This document shows, in pieces, positions 6,771-14,020 of a stretch of DNA of 15,342 bases (the first letter of the stretch is position 1; each line of letters starts with the position of its first letter). The translations under genes were made by a program, and so were the position numbers. Under the pieces are notes generated by a model that did no database searches, was not told the DNA's origin, and was given only the letters and a program-made list of their open reading frames with translations. The stretch covers positions 1 through 15,342 of the forward strand of contig JANYGE010000413.1 in NCBI GenBank assembly GCA_025362535.1, given 5' to 3'. The stretch comes from Hyphomicrobiales bacterium (GTDB taxonomy: Bacteria; Pseudomonadota; Alphaproteobacteria; Rhizobiales; Aestuariivirgaceae).

Positions 6771-8090
6771 TCACTGCGCGTCTTGCGCCAAAAATTCATC
6801 AAGCAAACCACAATCATCTGCCAAATCGAGAAATGACCAACGGTTGCGGATGTCGCGTCCATATTTCATCGCATCACGCCAAACTGAAATTGAAAGTCCA
6901 AGCTCACTTGCCGTTGTCGGGCCACCAGCTGACGCAATAATTTTTTGCATCTCGGTAGGATCAATCATGAAAGCCGCCAGTTCTTCGCGAAGCTCTGGCC
7001 ATAGCCGTTCAATTTTCGCATTGAAGGCCGCCGCACCCCTGGCATCGAAAGCTTTTTTCTGGGCCTCAGCAAAACACAATGGCCCAAGATGCCTGCCATA
7101 GCGTGTGATGAACTCATCTTCCACAAGATGTGTGGGTTTAATTTTCGGCGCACGCGCCATATTCAGCATTTCTTTTTGCAAGCGCGCAATCGCCAAGGTG
7201 GCAACACCCACTTGCTGGCCGTGGATAGAACCGGGATGCTGCTTACCCGCAAACATATCAATCCAATGTGAAACCTGATGCTCGCCCATCGAACCCGCAT
7301 GAGAACTGCCGGTAAAGCAATTGCCAAAACCAGAGAGAATCATCACCCGGTGCAGATGGCCTTGCGCCGCAATATCATGCTTGGCCAAGCCAGCCGCACT
7401 GGCGATCATGCGCGGTTCATCTTCAGCCACAAGAGTGTAAGGTGTTTTCGAATAGAAACTATCAAACAAGCGATGCGCCGCCCACCAATCCACTTGGGCG
7501 GTTGGCCGACACAGGCTATCAGCCAGACCTGCCGCCGGAAGCCAAGCGGGTGCCGCTGCATTCACTTTCAAATCAATAAATATGCCGCGTGGGGCATGGG
7601 CTGGCAGCGAAGTTTTATAACCACTATCGAGGGTAACTGAAGCCGTGCCCGCCGCATAACCATTCATCGAGGCTGCGGTGGGAAAGCTCACATATTTGCG
7701 GCCATCTTTGAATGTTGCGTATTTCACCACATCCGAAAGCGATCCGGAACCAACAACGATCAAGCCATCGGCATGGCGCGACTTGTCTTGCATCAAGGCA
7801 ATGGTTGGCTCATCGCAATGGGTATCACTCGGCATGATAATTTCATCAACGGTGCCGAGCGCTTTAAGCTCCTTGGCAATGCGTTTGCCCATGGCTTCAT
7901 GCGTGTTGTGATCGGAGATAACAGCCAAGCGTTTGCCGAGCTTGAGAGGTCCAACCATATCGGCCCCGCCACCCTCTAAATCCTCTTCAAGTCTGATCGT
8001 CTCGAACGGCATCTCTGCTGCCTTGCCGGTTTCCGGATCACGCCATTCACCTGCGATCACTTCGCGGATCAAACTGTTCCAATCAGCCAT
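6771..8090 (-). CDS. sn-glycerol-1-phosphate dehydrogenase family (AraM/EgsA type)
   Basis: A metal- and NAD(P)-dependent dehydrogenase of 439 residues in the iron-alcohol-dehydrogenase superfamily, on the glycerol-1-phosphate dehydrogenase branch (Fe-ADH_2), which includes archaeal EgsA and Bacillus AraM. The dinucleotide-binding segment is VVGSGSLSDVVKYA (112-125), followed by SFPTAASMNGYAAGTAS (135-151). Expected metal ligands are Asp191 in AGLADSL, His270 in SMGEHQVSH and His290 in SIHGQQVG. Several AraM proteins act on glycerol 1-phosphate, but related operon-borne enzymes may use other polyol phosphates. The ATG at 8090 is chosen over an in-frame TTG at 8105; it overlaps the kinase stop by 8 bp, as other junctions here do. 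It is a strong candidate for the polyol-phosphate oxidation step of this pathway. The family call is firm; the substrate is open. Confidence 0.85.
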   Translation of the reverse strand: MADWNSLIREVIAGEWRDPETGKAAEMPFETIRLEEDLEGGGADMVGPLKLGKRLAVISDHNTHEAMGKRIAKELKALGTVDEIIMPSDTHCDEPTIALMQDKSRHADGLIVVGSGSLSDVVKYATFKDGRKYVSFPTAASMNGYAAGTASVTLDSGYKTSLPAHAPRGIFIDLKVNAAAPAWLPAAGLADSLCRPTAQVDWWAAHRLFDSFYSKTPYTLVAEDEPRMIASAAGLAKHDIAAQGHLHRVMILSGFGNCFTGSSHAGSMGEHQVSHWIDMFAGKQHPGSIHGQQVGVATLAIARLQKEMLNMARAPKIKPTHLVEDEFITRYGRHLGPLCFAEAQKKAFDARGAAAFNAKIERLWPELREELAAFMIDPTEMQKIIASAGGPTTASELGLSISVWRDAMKYGRDIRNRWSFLDLADDCGLLDEFLAQDAQ

Positions 8091-9609
8091 GGTGACGACC
8101 TGCAAAATCTTGCAATTTTGTATTCCAGCTTGAAACTTGCGGCCAAAGCTCGCGGTAAATTGTCAACAATTCAACATATGCCTTATTTTGTTTTGTCCGT
8201 GGACGAAATGTTTTAGACGGTTTTCCCGACATGATCGCAGCAGCCTCGGGAATTGATTTAAACCAATTTGCAGCTTTCGCTGCAGCCATTGCGGCCCCCT
8301 GTGAAGAGGCTTCAACAGTTTCCAATCGCTTTACATCGCGCCCTGAAGCATCCGCCACAATTTGACACCAGAAATCAGAACGCGCGCCACCACCCATGAT
8401 TACATAATGATCAATGGCAGTTGTCGAGGCTTCTACTCCATTGGTCATCATCACTTGTTCAAGCACAATCCCTTCGAGCATGGCGCGGTAAACATCACCG
8501 CGTGAATGATTGCCCGAAAACCCGGCAATCAGACCTCGCGCACTGGTGTCCCAATAGGGTGTCATGCATCCCGACCAATAGGGAATAATGGCAATGCCAC
8601 GGCTTCCAACGGGAGAAAGCATGGCTTCGCTTTCCAGTGTTTTAAAAATCCCAGGATTTTTGAGTGGATCAACATTGAACAGGCGCTCTACCATCCAGTT
8701 CAGCAAAAATGTTCCGGTGCGAATGCAAGTCTCGTAAATATAGCCCTCTTCGGCAACCGCCGACATGGTGCGAAACACTGGATTATGGGCATAGGCCTTG
8801 CCAAAATTGCCCGATACGGCGGCGGTGCCGAGATTGAGATAGGCGCGGCCTTTTACAAAAACATTAGCGCCAGTACCTGCGCATTGGCCATCTCCACCAC
8901 CAGCAACAACCGGAGTTCCAGTCTTGAGGCCCGTGATCTTGGCAGCACCGACTGAAACCTCCCCCATCACTTCACCCGGACGATAAAGTTTGGGCAACTG
9001 ACTCAGATTAAGACCAACATGCGCGATCAATTCTTCCGACCACTTAAAGCTGCGCATATCAATGAGGCCCATCGGATCGGCCGATGCCGAAGAAGTGTGC
9101 CATTCACCGGTTAGAAATTGCGTAAGCACACCATGAACCTCGGCGGTCTTTGCAGTTTTGCCCCAAAGCTTTGGCATATTTTTAGAAAGCCACAGGCAGC
9201 GCGTAATGCAAGGTGTAACATCGGAAGGCTTGCCTGAAATATCATGCAAATGCGCCGCACCTAAAGCGCGCGCGATTTCTTTTGTTTCAACATGGGCGCG
9301 CTCATCCAGCCACAACGTGCCGGGGCGCAGCGGTTTATTCTTGGCATCAAACTGAGCAAAAGATTCGCGCTGGTTCGAAATGGAAAGTGCAGCTACCCTG
9401 CCCATGTCGATTTTTTTAGAAAGCTGCTTCAGCGCTTTGCTGGCAGCACCTGTCCAATCACCAACCTCTTGTTCAAACCAACCTGGCTTTGGATTGCTTA
9501 AGGCCACAGAAGCTCTCGCTTCAGCAACCGGATGGCCGCGCCTGTCCCAAGCAATAGCCTTGGTTGCAGTCGTTGAGGCATCAAGCCCTATGACGAGATC
9601 TTGTTTCAT
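8083..9609 (-). CDS. FGGY carbohydrate kinase (xylulokinase-like, 508 aa)
   Basis: An ATP-dependent sugar or polyol kinase with the full two-domain FGGY length of 508 residues. Visible motifs: IGLDASTTATKAIAWD (7-22), the ATP-phosphate loop; SNQRESF (78-84) and LWLDERA (99-105), substrate-side signatures shared with glycerol kinase and xylulokinase; GGGDGQCAGTGA (237-248) with Asp240 as catalytic base; NLGTAAVSG (259-267); MGGGARSDFW (405-414), the adenine site; and EASSQGAAMAAA (433-444). The exact subfamily (xylulose, glycerol, erythritol or another polyol) is not recognisable. Directly next to the binding-protein gene and overlapping the G1PDH-type gene, it is the best candidate for the first phosphorylation of the imported compound. 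No good Shine-Dalgarno precedes its ATG; a strong stem-loop lies 19 nt upstream. Confidence 0.88.
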   Translation of the reverse strand: MKQDLVIGLDASTTATKAIAWDRRGHPVAEARASVALSNPKPGWFEQEVGDWTGAASKALKQLSKKIDMGRVAALSISNQRESFAQFDAKNKPLRPGTLWLDERAHVETKEIARALGAAHLHDISGKPSDVTPCITRCLWLSKNMPKLWGKTAKTAEVHGVLTQFLTGEWHTSSASADPMGLIDMRSFKWSEELIAHVGLNLSQLPKLYRPGEVMGEVSVGAAKITGLKTGTPVVAGGGDGQCAGTGANVFVKGRAYLNLGTAAVSGNFGKAYAHNPVFRTMSAVAEEGYIYETCIRTGTFLLNWMVERLFNVDPLKNPGIFKTLESEAMLSPVGSRGIAIIPYWSGCMTPYWDTSARGLIAGFSGNHSRGDVYRAMLEGIVLEQVMMTNGVEASTTAIDHYVIMGGGARSDFWCQIVADASGRDVKRLETVEASSQGAAMAAAKAANWFKSIPEAAAIMSGKPSKTFRPRTKQNKAYVELLTIYRELWPQVSSWNTKLQDFAGRHHG

Positions 9610-9620
9610 GACGTGCCGTT

Positions 9621-9653
9621 AAAAATATGGAGGCGGGCCGACGCCCACCTCCA
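9621..9653 (-). terminator. Intercistronic stem-loop with U-tract (attenuator or mRNA 3'-stabiliser)
   Basis: In the 59-bp gap after the binding-protein stop, the - strand reads GGAGGTGGGC, loop GTCG, GCCCGCCTCC. Ten pairs form including one G-U wobble, and an eleventh U-A pair closes the base (9628-9653). Two bases later comes TTTTT (complement of 9621-9625). The shape fits an intrinsic terminator, but genes continue in the same direction only 12 bp further on. Partial termination or protection of the upstream mRNA is therefore more likely than full termination. It would raise binding protein relative to kinase, as intercistronic structures do after malE-type genes. Confidence 0.7.
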
Positions 9654-9668
9654 CGTGAGTGTTTAATA

Positions 9669-11198
9669 TTATAAGCCTGCGTCAGCCACGGCCTTGTTAA
9701 TTTGACCCGCAATGTCATCCATGCACTTCTTGGCATCACCACCATAATCTTGGCCAGTGAGCAGTTTGCCGAGATTGACAGGGATTTCATTGTTCGAGAA
9801 GCCAGCCCACAATGGCATATCGGGCTCGGAAGCCATGTCATTGTCGATGATTTCTTTAACAATTGGCAAGTGGCGTGTGGTGCCCGGGCCTACAACTTCC
9901 TTGGCTTTCACGCGAGGATCAGCGAAGGACGACAAGCGCATGGGAGCAAAACCACCGCCCAATGTGCAACGTGTCATGATGTCCTTCGAGCAAGCCCATT
10001 GCATGAATATCCAAGCTGCATCGAGGTTCTTCGAATATTTGGAGAGACCCAAAATCGAACCCCCTTGATGGCCAGCATTTGGAATTTCACCAAAGCCAGC
10101 ATCAGCAACGGAACGGTAAGCAGCACCGCGCACAGGACGCTTAGCCATCCACAGACCCTTGACCTTCGAGTCAGCAGCATCCCAACCCGGGAAGAACTCA
10201 TCCCAAGAGTTGACAAGTGCAATCTGGCCTGAAGCACCCATCTGCCATTGACCATCCCACGTTGAGTTGGTCGATTCTGGTGGAGAAATCTTGAGCAGCT
10301 CCTGATAATATTGCAGACCTTTGATACCCGCTTCATCATTGCCAGAGAACTTCTTGTGCTTGGTGAATATCGAGCCACCGGAGTTCCACACAACCTGGGT
10401 CCAATCGCATTCCAGCGAGTAGTGACCAGACTTGGCTTGAAGGCCTGTGCCAAACATGCCGTTGCCTTTTTCGGCCTCATAAATCGCCTTGGCACAAGTC
10501 ATAAACTCTTCTGGCGTATTGGGCGGAGTCAACTTGAGCTTGTCAAAGATGTCCTGACGCCACATCGTTGTCATGATTGGAATGTCGAATGGAATACCGG
10601 CCCAATGGCCATCATACATGGCAAGGCCTTCAACCAAGGGCTTGGAGAAGTCTTCCCAATCCATGCCAGGCATAGCGAGATCTGGCTTGTCCTTATAATT
10701 GGCAATTGGATCAACCGTGTCTTGAGCAAAGGTGGCAACCCACGACTGATCAAGATAATAGAGGTCATAGGAACCAAGTTGGCCTTGTACGTCTTGCGTG
10801 GCCTTGGCGAGAACTTGTTCCAAAGGAACAATTTCGATTTCCACTTCAATGCCTGTGAGGGCTGTAAATTCACCCTTCAGCTTATCCAACACCACGGTTG
10901 GTGGGGTTGCTTCTGAGGTATAACGAATCTTGGTGCCCTTGAATTTGGAACCAACATCCTTCAGCCACTTGTTCACTTCTGGATCGCCAGTTTCCTCAGC
11001 CCATGCAGGCGTTCCGATCAGGTTGTAGCTGTCGCGGTAACGGCGTGTGTTGCCGAGAAGTCCAAGATTGAAGGCCGAGAAGCCCACACCAGCTAGAGCC
11101 GATTTCTTTAGAAACGAGCGCTTGGAAATGCGCCGTGCCGTGAAGTCATTGGCCGCGTCAACTAGAAACGTCTTTTTATCATATTCTCTGAAACTCAT
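9669..11198 (-). CDS. ABC importer substrate-binding protein (CUT1 sugar/polyol type)
   Basis: A periplasmic extracellular solute-binding protein of 509 residues, longer than MalE or UgpB (about 400-440). The N-terminus is unusual: about 24 charged residues precede SKRSFLKKSALAGVGF (25-40), which resembles a Tat signal with Lys-Arg in place of the twin Arg, and a possible cleavage site AWA-EE lies at 65-69. The mature part has the two-lobe binding-protein pattern: YDLYYLDQSWVATFA, a hinge-like AGIPFDIPIMTTMWRQDIF and a C-terminal ALVNSWDEFFPGW. It is rich in Trp and Tyr, as expected for carbohydrate binding. A strong Shine-Dalgarno (GGGAGGAAA) lies 5 nt before the ATG. The gene follows the two permeases by 60 bp. 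The ligand cannot be read from sequence; given the enzymes around it, a polyol or ketose is likely. Confidence 0.9.
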   Translation of the reverse strand: MSFREYDKKTFLVDAANDFTARRISKRSFLKKSALAGVGFSAFNLGLLGNTRRYRDSYNLIGTPAWAEETGDPEVNKWLKDVGSKFKGTKIRYTSEATPPTVVLDKLKGEFTALTGIEVEIEIVPLEQVLAKATQDVQGQLGSYDLYYLDQSWVATFAQDTVDPIANYKDKPDLAMPGMDWEDFSKPLVEGLAMYDGHWAGIPFDIPIMTTMWRQDIFDKLKLTPPNTPEEFMTCAKAIYEAEKGNGMFGTGLQAKSGHYSLECDWTQVVWNSGGSIFTKHKKFSGNDEAGIKGLQYYQELLKISPPESTNSTWDGQWQMGASGQIALVNSWDEFFPGWDAADSKVKGLWMAKRPVRGAAYRSVADAGFGEIPNAGHQGGSILGLSKYSKNLDAAWIFMQWACSKDIMTRCTLGGGFAPMRLSSFADPRVKAKEVVGPGTTRHLPIVKEIIDNDMASEPDMPLWAGFSNNEIPVNLGKLLTGQDYGGDAKKCMDDIAGQINKAVADAGL

Positions 11199-11203
11199 TT
11201 TGG

Positions 11204-11212
11204 TTTCCTCCC
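11204..11212 (-). promoter_or_regulatory. Strong ribosome binding site of the binding-protein gene
   Basis: The - strand reads GGGAGGAAA, an almost complete anti-SD match, five bases from the ATG at 11198. It is clearly stronger than the sites before the permeases or the first FGGY kinase, consistent with binding protein being made in excess over the membrane parts. It also fixes the start of a protein with an unusually long signal n-region. Confidence 0.75.
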
Positions 11213-11258
11213 AAATGTTGTCTATTAAATCTAGGGTTCGTCTTTCTCGTCTGCGTGA

Positions 11259-12167
11259 TCACTCCTTTAATGAGCCGAGCGTTAGCCCGCGGACCAGATG
11301 GCGTTGTACCAGCAAGATAAAAATGAATCCGGGGATCACGGCTGCTGTGCCCAGCGCAGTGATAAAGCCCCATTCATTGCCAGTGGAAGTTACAAAGGTT
11401 TGGATTTTGACCGGCACCGTTCGAATGTCGGTGGTGAGAAACAGGGACAGCAAGAATTCTGTCCAAGAAAACACAAAACAAAGCACGGCCGCAGCGGCGA
11501 TACCCCCGCGCACCATGGGGAGCACAATTTTCGAGAAGGATTGAAAGCGCGTGGCCCCATCAATCATCGCTGCTTCATCAACGTCTTTTGGAACATCATC
11601 GAAGAAGGATTTGAGCAGCAACACGGCAATAGGCAAATTCATTAGCGAATAAATCAGCATCAGGCTGAGCCAGCCCAAGTAATAATTGTCGGTATCGCGC
11701 AGTCCAGCCAGTTTAAACGTGATTACGAGTGGGAAAATGATCGCAATGGGCGGCATAAAGCGCTGCCCCAGCACCCAGTTCAGAAAAGCATCACGGCCAC
11801 GAAATTGCATGCGTGACAAGGCATAAGCCGCAAGAATAGCCACAAGCATTGTGATGGTTGTGGCCCCGATTGAAACCACAATTGAATCCAACATCGATGA
11901 GCGCGAATCGTAAGCTTCGGTTCCAGCAACCCCCATGCCCAAACCCTCATCAATAGCAAGCTGCGAACGCGAACGGCCCAACAAAGTCACGGCGTAATTT
12001 ATCAGTGTCGGCGTGAAGTCAAACCAAACAACCTTGTCTTTGTCAAAAATCGCTGAAATCGGCTTAAGCGATGTGAGCGCCCACCAAAACATCGGAAACA
12101 TGAATAGGCTGGTCACAAAGACGGCAAATGAATCGCGTACAAACTGCCATGGCTTTGACAATTCCAT
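11259..12167 (-). CDS. ABC importer permease, MalG type
   Basis: An inner-membrane permease subunit of a CUT1 importer, 302 residues with about six membrane segments. The first covers about 11-31 (FAVFVTSLFMFPMFWWAL) and is followed by a long periplasmic stretch containing SQLAIDEGLGMGVAGTEAYD before the second. The coupling (EAA) loop is DEAAMIDGATRFQSFSKIVLP, starting at residue 197, where the MalK-type ATPase docks. The C-terminus RHLVRGLTLGSLKE is typical of MalG-like proteins. Its ATG overlaps the TGA of the MalF-type gene by one base (TGATG), so the pair is translated together. Confidence 0.93.
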   Translation of the reverse strand: MELSKPWQFVRDSFAVFVTSLFMFPMFWWALTSLKPISAIFDKDKVVWFDFTPTLINYAVTLLGRSRSQLAIDEGLGMGVAGTEAYDSRSSMLDSIVVSIGATTITMLVAILAAYALSRMQFRGRDAFLNWVLGQRFMPPIAIIFPLVITFKLAGLRDTDNYYLGWLSLMLIYSLMNLPIAVLLLKSFFDDVPKDVDEAAMIDGATRFQSFSKIVLPMVRGGIAAAAVLCFVFSWTEFLLSLFLTTDIRTVPVKIQTFVTSTGNEWGFITALGTAAVIPGFIFILLVQRHLVRGLTLGSLKE

Positions 12168-13096
12168 CAGAGCTTCACCTTAAAGATACGCATGAAAACT
12201 GTTGAGGTGACGATCACCAAAAATAACGTGAGCAATGCCACAGTTGACGCCAAGGGAAAATCAGCATTGCCAAAATAAATGCGGCCAGCATAGCTCGTCA
12301 AGGTTTCGGTGGCCGTGCCTGGCCCTGAATCCGTCATCACCTTAATGTAGTCAAAGGCGCGTAACAGATCGACACCACGGATTAATACGGCAATCGCGAT
12401 CACCTTCGACATCATCGGCAAGGTGAGTTTGAAAAACGCTTGTACAGGTGTTGCACCATCAATTGCTGCAGCTTCAAACGGCTCCTTAGGTAAGGACCGT
12501 AACCCTGCCAACATGATCAACACCATAAAGGGAGTCCATTGCCAGATTTCGGCAAGCAACACGCCTGCCATAGCCGTAGAGTAATTACCCAGTATCGTAT
12601 AGCCAGGTGGCAGGAGCCCAAGAGCCATAAGGCCTTTTGCAATCACACCAAACGAGCCGTTCAGCATCAGCAAAAACATCATGGCTGTAACGGCGGGCGG
12701 AATAACCAGAGGCAAAGTCATCATGGCGCGCATCACGCCATAGCCTTTACGATCTGAATCGAGCAGCAAGGCAATCAACATGCCCAATACCAATTGAAAC
12801 ACAATGGCAATGCCCGTGTACATGAGCGTATGCAGCAGAGCATCCCACATGCGGGGTTCGTGAAAAATTTTGATCCAATTATAGGCAGGATCAAACACCT
12901 CACGCCGGGTCGCTGCATTCTTGCGATGCAAGGATGACCATATGGCAGCAATAAGGGGATACATGCCAAACACCACCATCAATGCGCTGGCTGGCAATAA
13001 CCATGGAAGCGGATGCTCTGACGACAAGATGCGGCGCCACCAAATAGGTTGATGCATATCGTCATTTGCGATTGCGAGCGTCACTGTTTTTCCCAT
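12167..13096 (-). CDS. ABC importer permease, MalF type
   Basis: An inner-membrane permease subunit, 309 residues, partner of the MalG-type protein. After a cytoplasmic N-terminus of about 30 residues, the first membrane segment is LPWLLPASALMVVFGMYPLI, and six in total are apparent. The EAA loop EAAAIDGATPVQAFFKLTLP lies at about 208-227. The late FDYIKVMTDSGPGTATETL motif is characteristic of MalF/UgpA-like permeases. The Shine-Dalgarno before the ATG at 13096 is weak (AAAAG); an internal Met14 has no better site, so the longer form is kept. A candidate promoter lies 35-64 bp upstream, so the transporter may be transcribed separately from the aldolase. Confidence 0.93.
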   Translation of the reverse strand: MGKTVTLAIANDDMHQPIWWRRILSSEHPLPWLLPASALMVVFGMYPLIAAIWSSLHRKNAATRREVFDPAYNWIKIFHEPRMWDALLHTLMYTGIAIVFQLVLGMLIALLLDSDRKGYGVMRAMMTLPLVIPPAVTAMMFLLMLNGSFGVIAKGLMALGLLPPGYTILGNYSTAMAGVLLAEIWQWTPFMVLIMLAGLRSLPKEPFEAAAIDGATPVQAFFKLTLPMMSKVIAIAVLIRGVDLLRAFDYIKVMTDSGPGTATETLTSYAGRIYFGNADFPLASTVALLTLFLVIVTSTVFMRIFKVKL

Positions 13097-13130
13097 TCGT
13101 ACTTTTGTTTTTTTTAAAACACAAGTGTAC

Positions 13131-13160
13131 AGGCTAGATTCAAACAGGCGTCTTTGTCAA
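13131..13160 (-). promoter_or_regulatory. Candidate sigma-70-type promoter for the transporter operon
   Basis: In the 100-bp gap between aldolase and MalF-type gene, the - strand has a perfect TTGACA (complement of 13155-13160), an 18-base spacer, and TAGCCT (complement of 13131-13136) as a weak -10. A start near 13124 would give a leader of roughly 28 nt before the permease ATG. The -35 is excellent but the -10 is poor, which would fit an activated or repressed promoter. Confidence 0.45.
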
Positions 13161-13172
13161 TGCAAGGCACTC

Positions 13173-13196
13173 AAAAAACGTCGCTGCAATGCAGCA
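13173..13196 (-). terminator. Weak intrinsic terminator after the aldolase gene
   Basis: Directly after the aldolase stop the - strand forms GCTGC-ATT-GCAGC (13183-13195, five pairs plus a possible U-G at the base). GACG follows, then six T (complement of 13173-13178). The stem is short and the T-run begins four bases late, so leaky termination is expected. With the TTGACA promoter just downstream, it could separate aldolase transcription from that of the transporter. Confidence 0.4.
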
Positions 13197-13931
13197 TTAT
13201 TTCGATTTTGATTTTTTCGACGTTACATCGCGGCGCACCGGAGCAAACACCGCATGAGCTGAAACATCCTCAGCTTTCAACGCATCGGGCTGGCGTCCAT
13301 AAGTCTTAAAGCGCTTCAAAACACTCACCATTTTTGCATCGGGCAAGATCACGGGCTTGCCCGCAACACAGGCGGCCCAATATTGGTGACACGTAGCTTC
13401 AATCTCTCCCGCCAACCACAAAGCCTTATCCAGATTGTTCGAAAAAACAATTTGCCCATGATTAGCAAGCAAGCAAGCCGTCCGGTCTTTCATGGCTTCC
13501 AGCATCGTGTCTGAAAGTTCTTGTGTGCCAAATTCAGCATAATCTGAAACCCGCAAACTCGAACCTCCGGTAACACCGATCATATAGTGAAAGGCCGGAA
13601 CATCCTTGCGTAAACATGCAAGCGCAGTCGCGTAAGTTGAATGAACATGCACGATGGCGCCCGCTTCGGGTCGCGCTTTGTAAATATCCATATGCATGCG
13701 CCATTCCGTTGAGGGCAAATAATCACCCTCATAACCACCATCCAAATCCATCGACACAATATGATGCGGTTTCATTTTTTTATATGGAACACCTGATGCC
13801 GTAATCAGAAAACCTTCCGGCACCCGAACACTTACATTGCCAGACGTGCCTTGATTGATGCCGTCTTCATTCATCGCCAAACAAATTTCGATCACCTGTT
13901 TGCGCAATTGTAAATGTTTCAACTTTGTCAT
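13197..13931 (-). CDS. Class II aldolase/adducin family (L-fuculose-1-phosphate aldolase-like)
   Basis: A zinc-dependent cytosolic aldolase or epimerase-fold protein of 244 residues. The expected active-site residues sit almost exactly as in E. coli FucA, shifted by three: Glu76 in STEWRMH, His95 and His97 in VHVHSTY, and His158 in LANHGQI. The phosphate-binding segments QGTSGNVS (27-34) and TASGVPY (44-50) are also present. FucA-like enzymes split a ketose 1-phosphate into DHAP and an aldehyde; relatives are RhaD, the AraD epimerase, and others acting on tetrulose phosphates. The C-terminus is extended and ends in a Lys/Ser-rich tail (RRDVTSKKSKSK). AGGAA lies about 6 nt before the ATG. It is divergent from the third kinase and is the first gene of the - strand series. 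Its reaction would deliver DHAP, which the GpsA- and AraM-type enzymes classically use. Confidence 0.88.
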   Translation of the reverse strand: MTKLKHLQLRKQVIEICLAMNEDGINQGTSGNVSVRVPEGFLITASGVPYKKMKPHHIVSMDLDGGYEGDYLPSTEWRMHMDIYKARPEAGAIVHVHSTYATALACLRKDVPAFHYMIGVTGGSSLRVSDYAEFGTQELSDTMLEAMKDRTACLLANHGQIVFSNNLDKALWLAGEIEATCHQYWAACVAGKPVILPDAKMVSVLKRFKTYGRQPDALKAEDVSAHAVFAPVRRDVTSKKSKSK

Positions 13932-13943
13932 GATGGTTCCTGA

Positions 13944-13957
13944 TGAAATTATTTTCA
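13944..13957. repeat. Palindrome TGAAA-N4-TTTCA, candidate operator
   Basis: Two perfect 5-base arms flank the AT-only centre TTAT, located 13-26 bp before the aldolase ATG. TGAA-type half-sites occur in operators of some SorC/DeoR-like regulators, so this is the best single candidate for repressor binding over the aldolase leader. It is only one short site and could be chance in an AT-rich stretch. Confidence 0.35.
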
Positions 13958-13974
13958 GTTTTCACGCATAACAC

Positions 13975-13990
13975 CAGTTGCACAGTTGCG
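13975..13990. repeat. Tandem 8-mer CAGTTGCA/CAGTTGCG
   Basis: Two directly adjacent copies differ only in the last base. The repeat sits near the middle of the divergent region, where one factor could affect both promoters. An 8-bp period is not one helical turn, so it may be a chance duplication, not a pair of half-sites. Confidence 0.35.
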
Positions 13991-14020
13991 TCCACACCGA
14001 ACCCATGAAAATATGGCCTC

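Larger units (their letters stand above)
13932..14020. promoter_or_regulatory. Divergent control region between aldolase and third kinase
   Basis: This 89-bp intergenic region must hold the promoters for the aldolase (-) and the kinase (+). It carries a palindrome TGAAA-TTAT-TTTCA (13944-13957), a near-perfect tandem 8-mer CAGTTGCA/CAGTTGCG (13975-13990), and a small inverted repeat CCAT-GAAAAT-ATGG (14003-14016). These are candidate operators for the SorC regulator or another factor. No convincing -35/-10 pair is visible in either direction, so activated promoters are possible. No riboswitch-sized leader fits. Confidence 0.5.

Noticed and set aside
6523..7101. 192-codon + strand open frame across the ATPase/G1PDH junction
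   Set aside because: It spans the antisense of two clear genes and shows no plausible protein features.
8091..8105. TTG start for the G1PDH-type gene
   Set aside because: The ATG at 8090 is a better codon and gives an overlap like the neighbouring junctions.
9702..10232. 176-codon + strand open frame
   Set aside because: Antisense shadow of the binding-protein gene.
10311..10916. 201-codon open frame on the + strand opposite the binding-protein gene
   Set aside because: It is antisense to a well-supported gene with recognisable motifs and a strong SD, and its translation has no domain-like pattern.
13932..14020. Riboswitch or small RNA in the divergent region
   Set aside because: Only 89 bp serve two promoters, and no conserved riboswitch-like folding is visible.
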